From an uncultured Clostridia bacterium (GTDB taxonomy: Bacteria > Bacillota > Clostridia > TANB77 > CAG-508), in NCBI GenBank assembly GCA_944390535.1, contig CALXQV010000063.1, positions 1 through 32,577 on the forward strand: a stretch of 32,577 nt of DNA, written 5' to 3'. Below, in pieces: positions 32,502 to 32,577 of this stretch. Below the pieces are notes generated by a model. That model had not been told where the DNA came from. It saw only the letters and a list, made by a program, of their open reading frames with translations, and ran no database searches. Position 1 is the first letter of the stretch. Each line of letters begins with the position of its first letter. The translations under genes and the position numbers were made by a program.

Positions 32502-32577
32502 AAACAAGAGAGTTTGATCCTGGCTCAGGATAAACGCTGGCGGCGCACATAAGACATGCAAGTCGAACGGACTTAAC
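32502..32577 (+). rRNA. 16S ribosomal RNA, 5' end only
   Basis: The universal start AGAGTTTGATC begins at 32509, so mature base 1 should be near 32502. CTGGCTCAG, AACGCTGGCGGCG and CATGCAAGTCGAACGG follow, matching the first about 70 bases of bacterial 16S rRNA. The gene is cut by the window edge at 32577. Confidence 0.97.

Overview
The window is AT-rich bacterial DNA with strong AGGAGG-type ribosome binding sites and sigma-A promoters. The gene content is typical of a low-GC Bacillota, probably an uncultured, possibly spore-forming gut Clostridia: SepF and DivIVA division proteins, a FtsK/SpoIIIE translocase, mutL followed by miaA, a spore photoproduct lyase homologue, ThyX, and a candidate type I toxin-antitoxin locus. 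The right edge enters the 5' end of a 16S rRNA gene behind three tandem promoters. Almost all genes are on the + strand, in the direction of the rRNA operon.

Left part (1-4640): this is the accessory-looking end. It holds a GC-richer segment and a terminator with no gene I can support, a GNAT_C-type acyltransferase whose 3' end runs into a 5' scrap of a dinD-like gene, a hairpin-containing non-coding stretch, a large PTPS-related polytopic membrane protein, a small 58-aa minus-strand gene with its own promoter and terminator, and a membrane-anchored protein of unknown function.

Central metabolic part (4715-10262): a PflX-like radical SAM protein lies just upstream of folC. After an independent promoter come thyX, a PHP-domain phosphoesterase and folA, which forms a folate/thymidylate neighbourhood. 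A spore photoproduct lyase follows.

Transport and repair part (10356-19333): an ABC ATPase is paired with a 1080-aa FtsX-type permease that carries a long coiled coil, with a 28-bp perfect palindrome between the two genes. Next come an acetyltransferase-like scrap, a convergent toxin/antisense RNA locus, mutL with an unusually long acidic linker, a small membrane protein, and miaA.

Cell division and chromosome part (19355-27757): a HlyD-like envelope protein, sepF, a partial tandem duplication (3' sepF plus 5' divIVA), divIVA, rsmD, a coiled-coil protein, ftsK behind a 54-bp imperfect tandem repeat, and a 527-aa protein I do not recognise.

Right end (27795-32577): an MBL/beta-CASP hydrolase, a GH15 glucoamylase-type hydrolase, a terminator, the rRNA promoter region and the start of 16S rRNA.

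The points most worth a second look are the convergent toxin/antisense locus at 14811-15180, the sepF-divIVA duplication whose two copies differ almost only at synonymous sites, the dinD scar overlapping the acyltransferase, the unlisted 58-aa minus-strand gene, and the serine at the usual catalytic-cysteine position of the spore photoproduct lyase.
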